Of a stretch of 5,642 nucleotides of DNA, positions 5,493 through 5,642 are shown one piece after another. Origin of the DNA: an uncultured Collinsella sp. Lineage in GTDB: Bacteria; Actinomycetota; Coriobacteriia; Coriobacteriales; Coriobacteriaceae. The position numbers and the translations under genes were made by a program. Below the pieces are notes generated by a model that worked only from the letters and a program-made list of their open reading frames with translations, was not told the origin of the DNA and ran no database searches. The stretch lies in assembly GCA_902475865.1 (NCBI GenBank), contig CABSBK010000088.1, positions 1-5,642 of the forward strand, in the 5' to 3' direction. Positions within the stretch are counted from its first letter, which is position 1. Each line of letters opens with the position of its first letter.

Positions 5493-5642
5493 AGCCAATT
5501 CAAGGTGGCGGGGAAGGGAATCGCGTCCGCGCGCCGCGCGGACGGACCGCTGCGGCGCTTGCGCGCCTTGCGAGCTGCGCTGGCACACGCTATCGCGTTT
5601 CCTCAGCTCCGCGCCCTCACGGGGTTCGATTCCGTGCAAGGG
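5493..5642 (-). other. hairpin-dense, GC-rich region, possible structured RNA or repeat element (continues past window edge)
   Basis: Four stems lie in a row: GTCCGCGC/GCGCGGAC (5525-5532 with 5536-5543), GGCGC/GCGCC (5554-5558 with 5563-5567), GAGCTG/CAGCTC (5572-5577 with 5604-5609) enclosing ACGC/GCGT (5587-5590 with 5595-5598), and CACGG/CCGTG (5618-5622 with 5632-5636) extended by CCCT/AGGG. A longer-range pair GGAATCG (5517-5523) / CGATTCC (5627-5633) could close the whole set. Minus strand is preferred because the second stem would then carry a GCAA (GNRA) tetraloop and the region runs straight into a leftward terminator. The ends contain tRNA T-arm-like words, but no D or anticodon arm is visible, so I do not call a tRNA. 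A 60-codon frame here has a TTG start and Arg-rich low-complexity content and is not credible. I do not recognise a known RNA family. Confidence 0.4.

Noticed and set aside
5457..5639. A 60-codon minus-strand frame at the right edge
   Set aside because: TTG start, Arg/Gln/Ala-rich low-complexity product, and it reads through four hairpins and a terminator; best explained as non-coding.
5614..5642. tRNA or tmRNA T-arm on the plus strand (GGTTCGATTCC)
   Set aside because: The best stem leaves a 9-base loop where 7 is required, and no acceptor, D or anticodon arm precedes it within the window.

Overview
This window is GC-rich. Every gene I can support lies on the minus strand, so the biological order runs from right to left. 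Gene content and protein style suggest a high-GC Gram-positive, most likely a Coriobacteriia member such as Collinsella. That assignment is an inference from general familiarity; nothing in the window proves it.

Layout in transcription order: (1) At 5642-5493 is a hairpin-dense, apparently non-coding stretch that ends in a clear intrinsic terminator (5492-5461). (2) From 5460 to 5214 is a gene-free region with a candidate promoter (-10 at 5284-5279), a dyad that overlaps where its -35 would fall, and a leader hairpin. (3) 5213-4152 encodes a full-length glycoside hydrolase family 5 protein resembling exo-1,3-beta-glucanases; the Asn-Glu pair that normally carries the catalytic acid/base reads Asp-Thr. 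(4) 4145-3267 is rsmI (16S rRNA C1402 2'-O-methyltransferase), starting 6 bases after the hydrolase stop. (5) 3197-1596 is metG (methionyl-tRNA synthetase, short form without the C-terminal tRNA-binding domain), followed by a strong intrinsic terminator (1556-1521). (6) 1488-628 is rsmA/ksgA (16S rRNA A1518/A1519 dimethyltransferase). (7) Overlapping its end, 638 to beyond the left edge is the 5' part of a TatD-family metal-dependent hydrolase.

The four recognised housekeeping genes share a translation theme. RsmI and RsmA modify bases at or near the decoding and P-site part of the 30S subunit, and MetG charges initiator and elongator tRNA-Met; TatD is a conserved nuclease-like companion of rsmA in many bacteria. 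The surprising member is the probable pseudo-glycosidase at the head of the rsmI-metG unit, tightly coupled to rsmI. Together with the structured region at the right edge, it is the part most worth a second look. I see no CRISPR array, no insertion sequence and no complete tRNA or rRNA gene.
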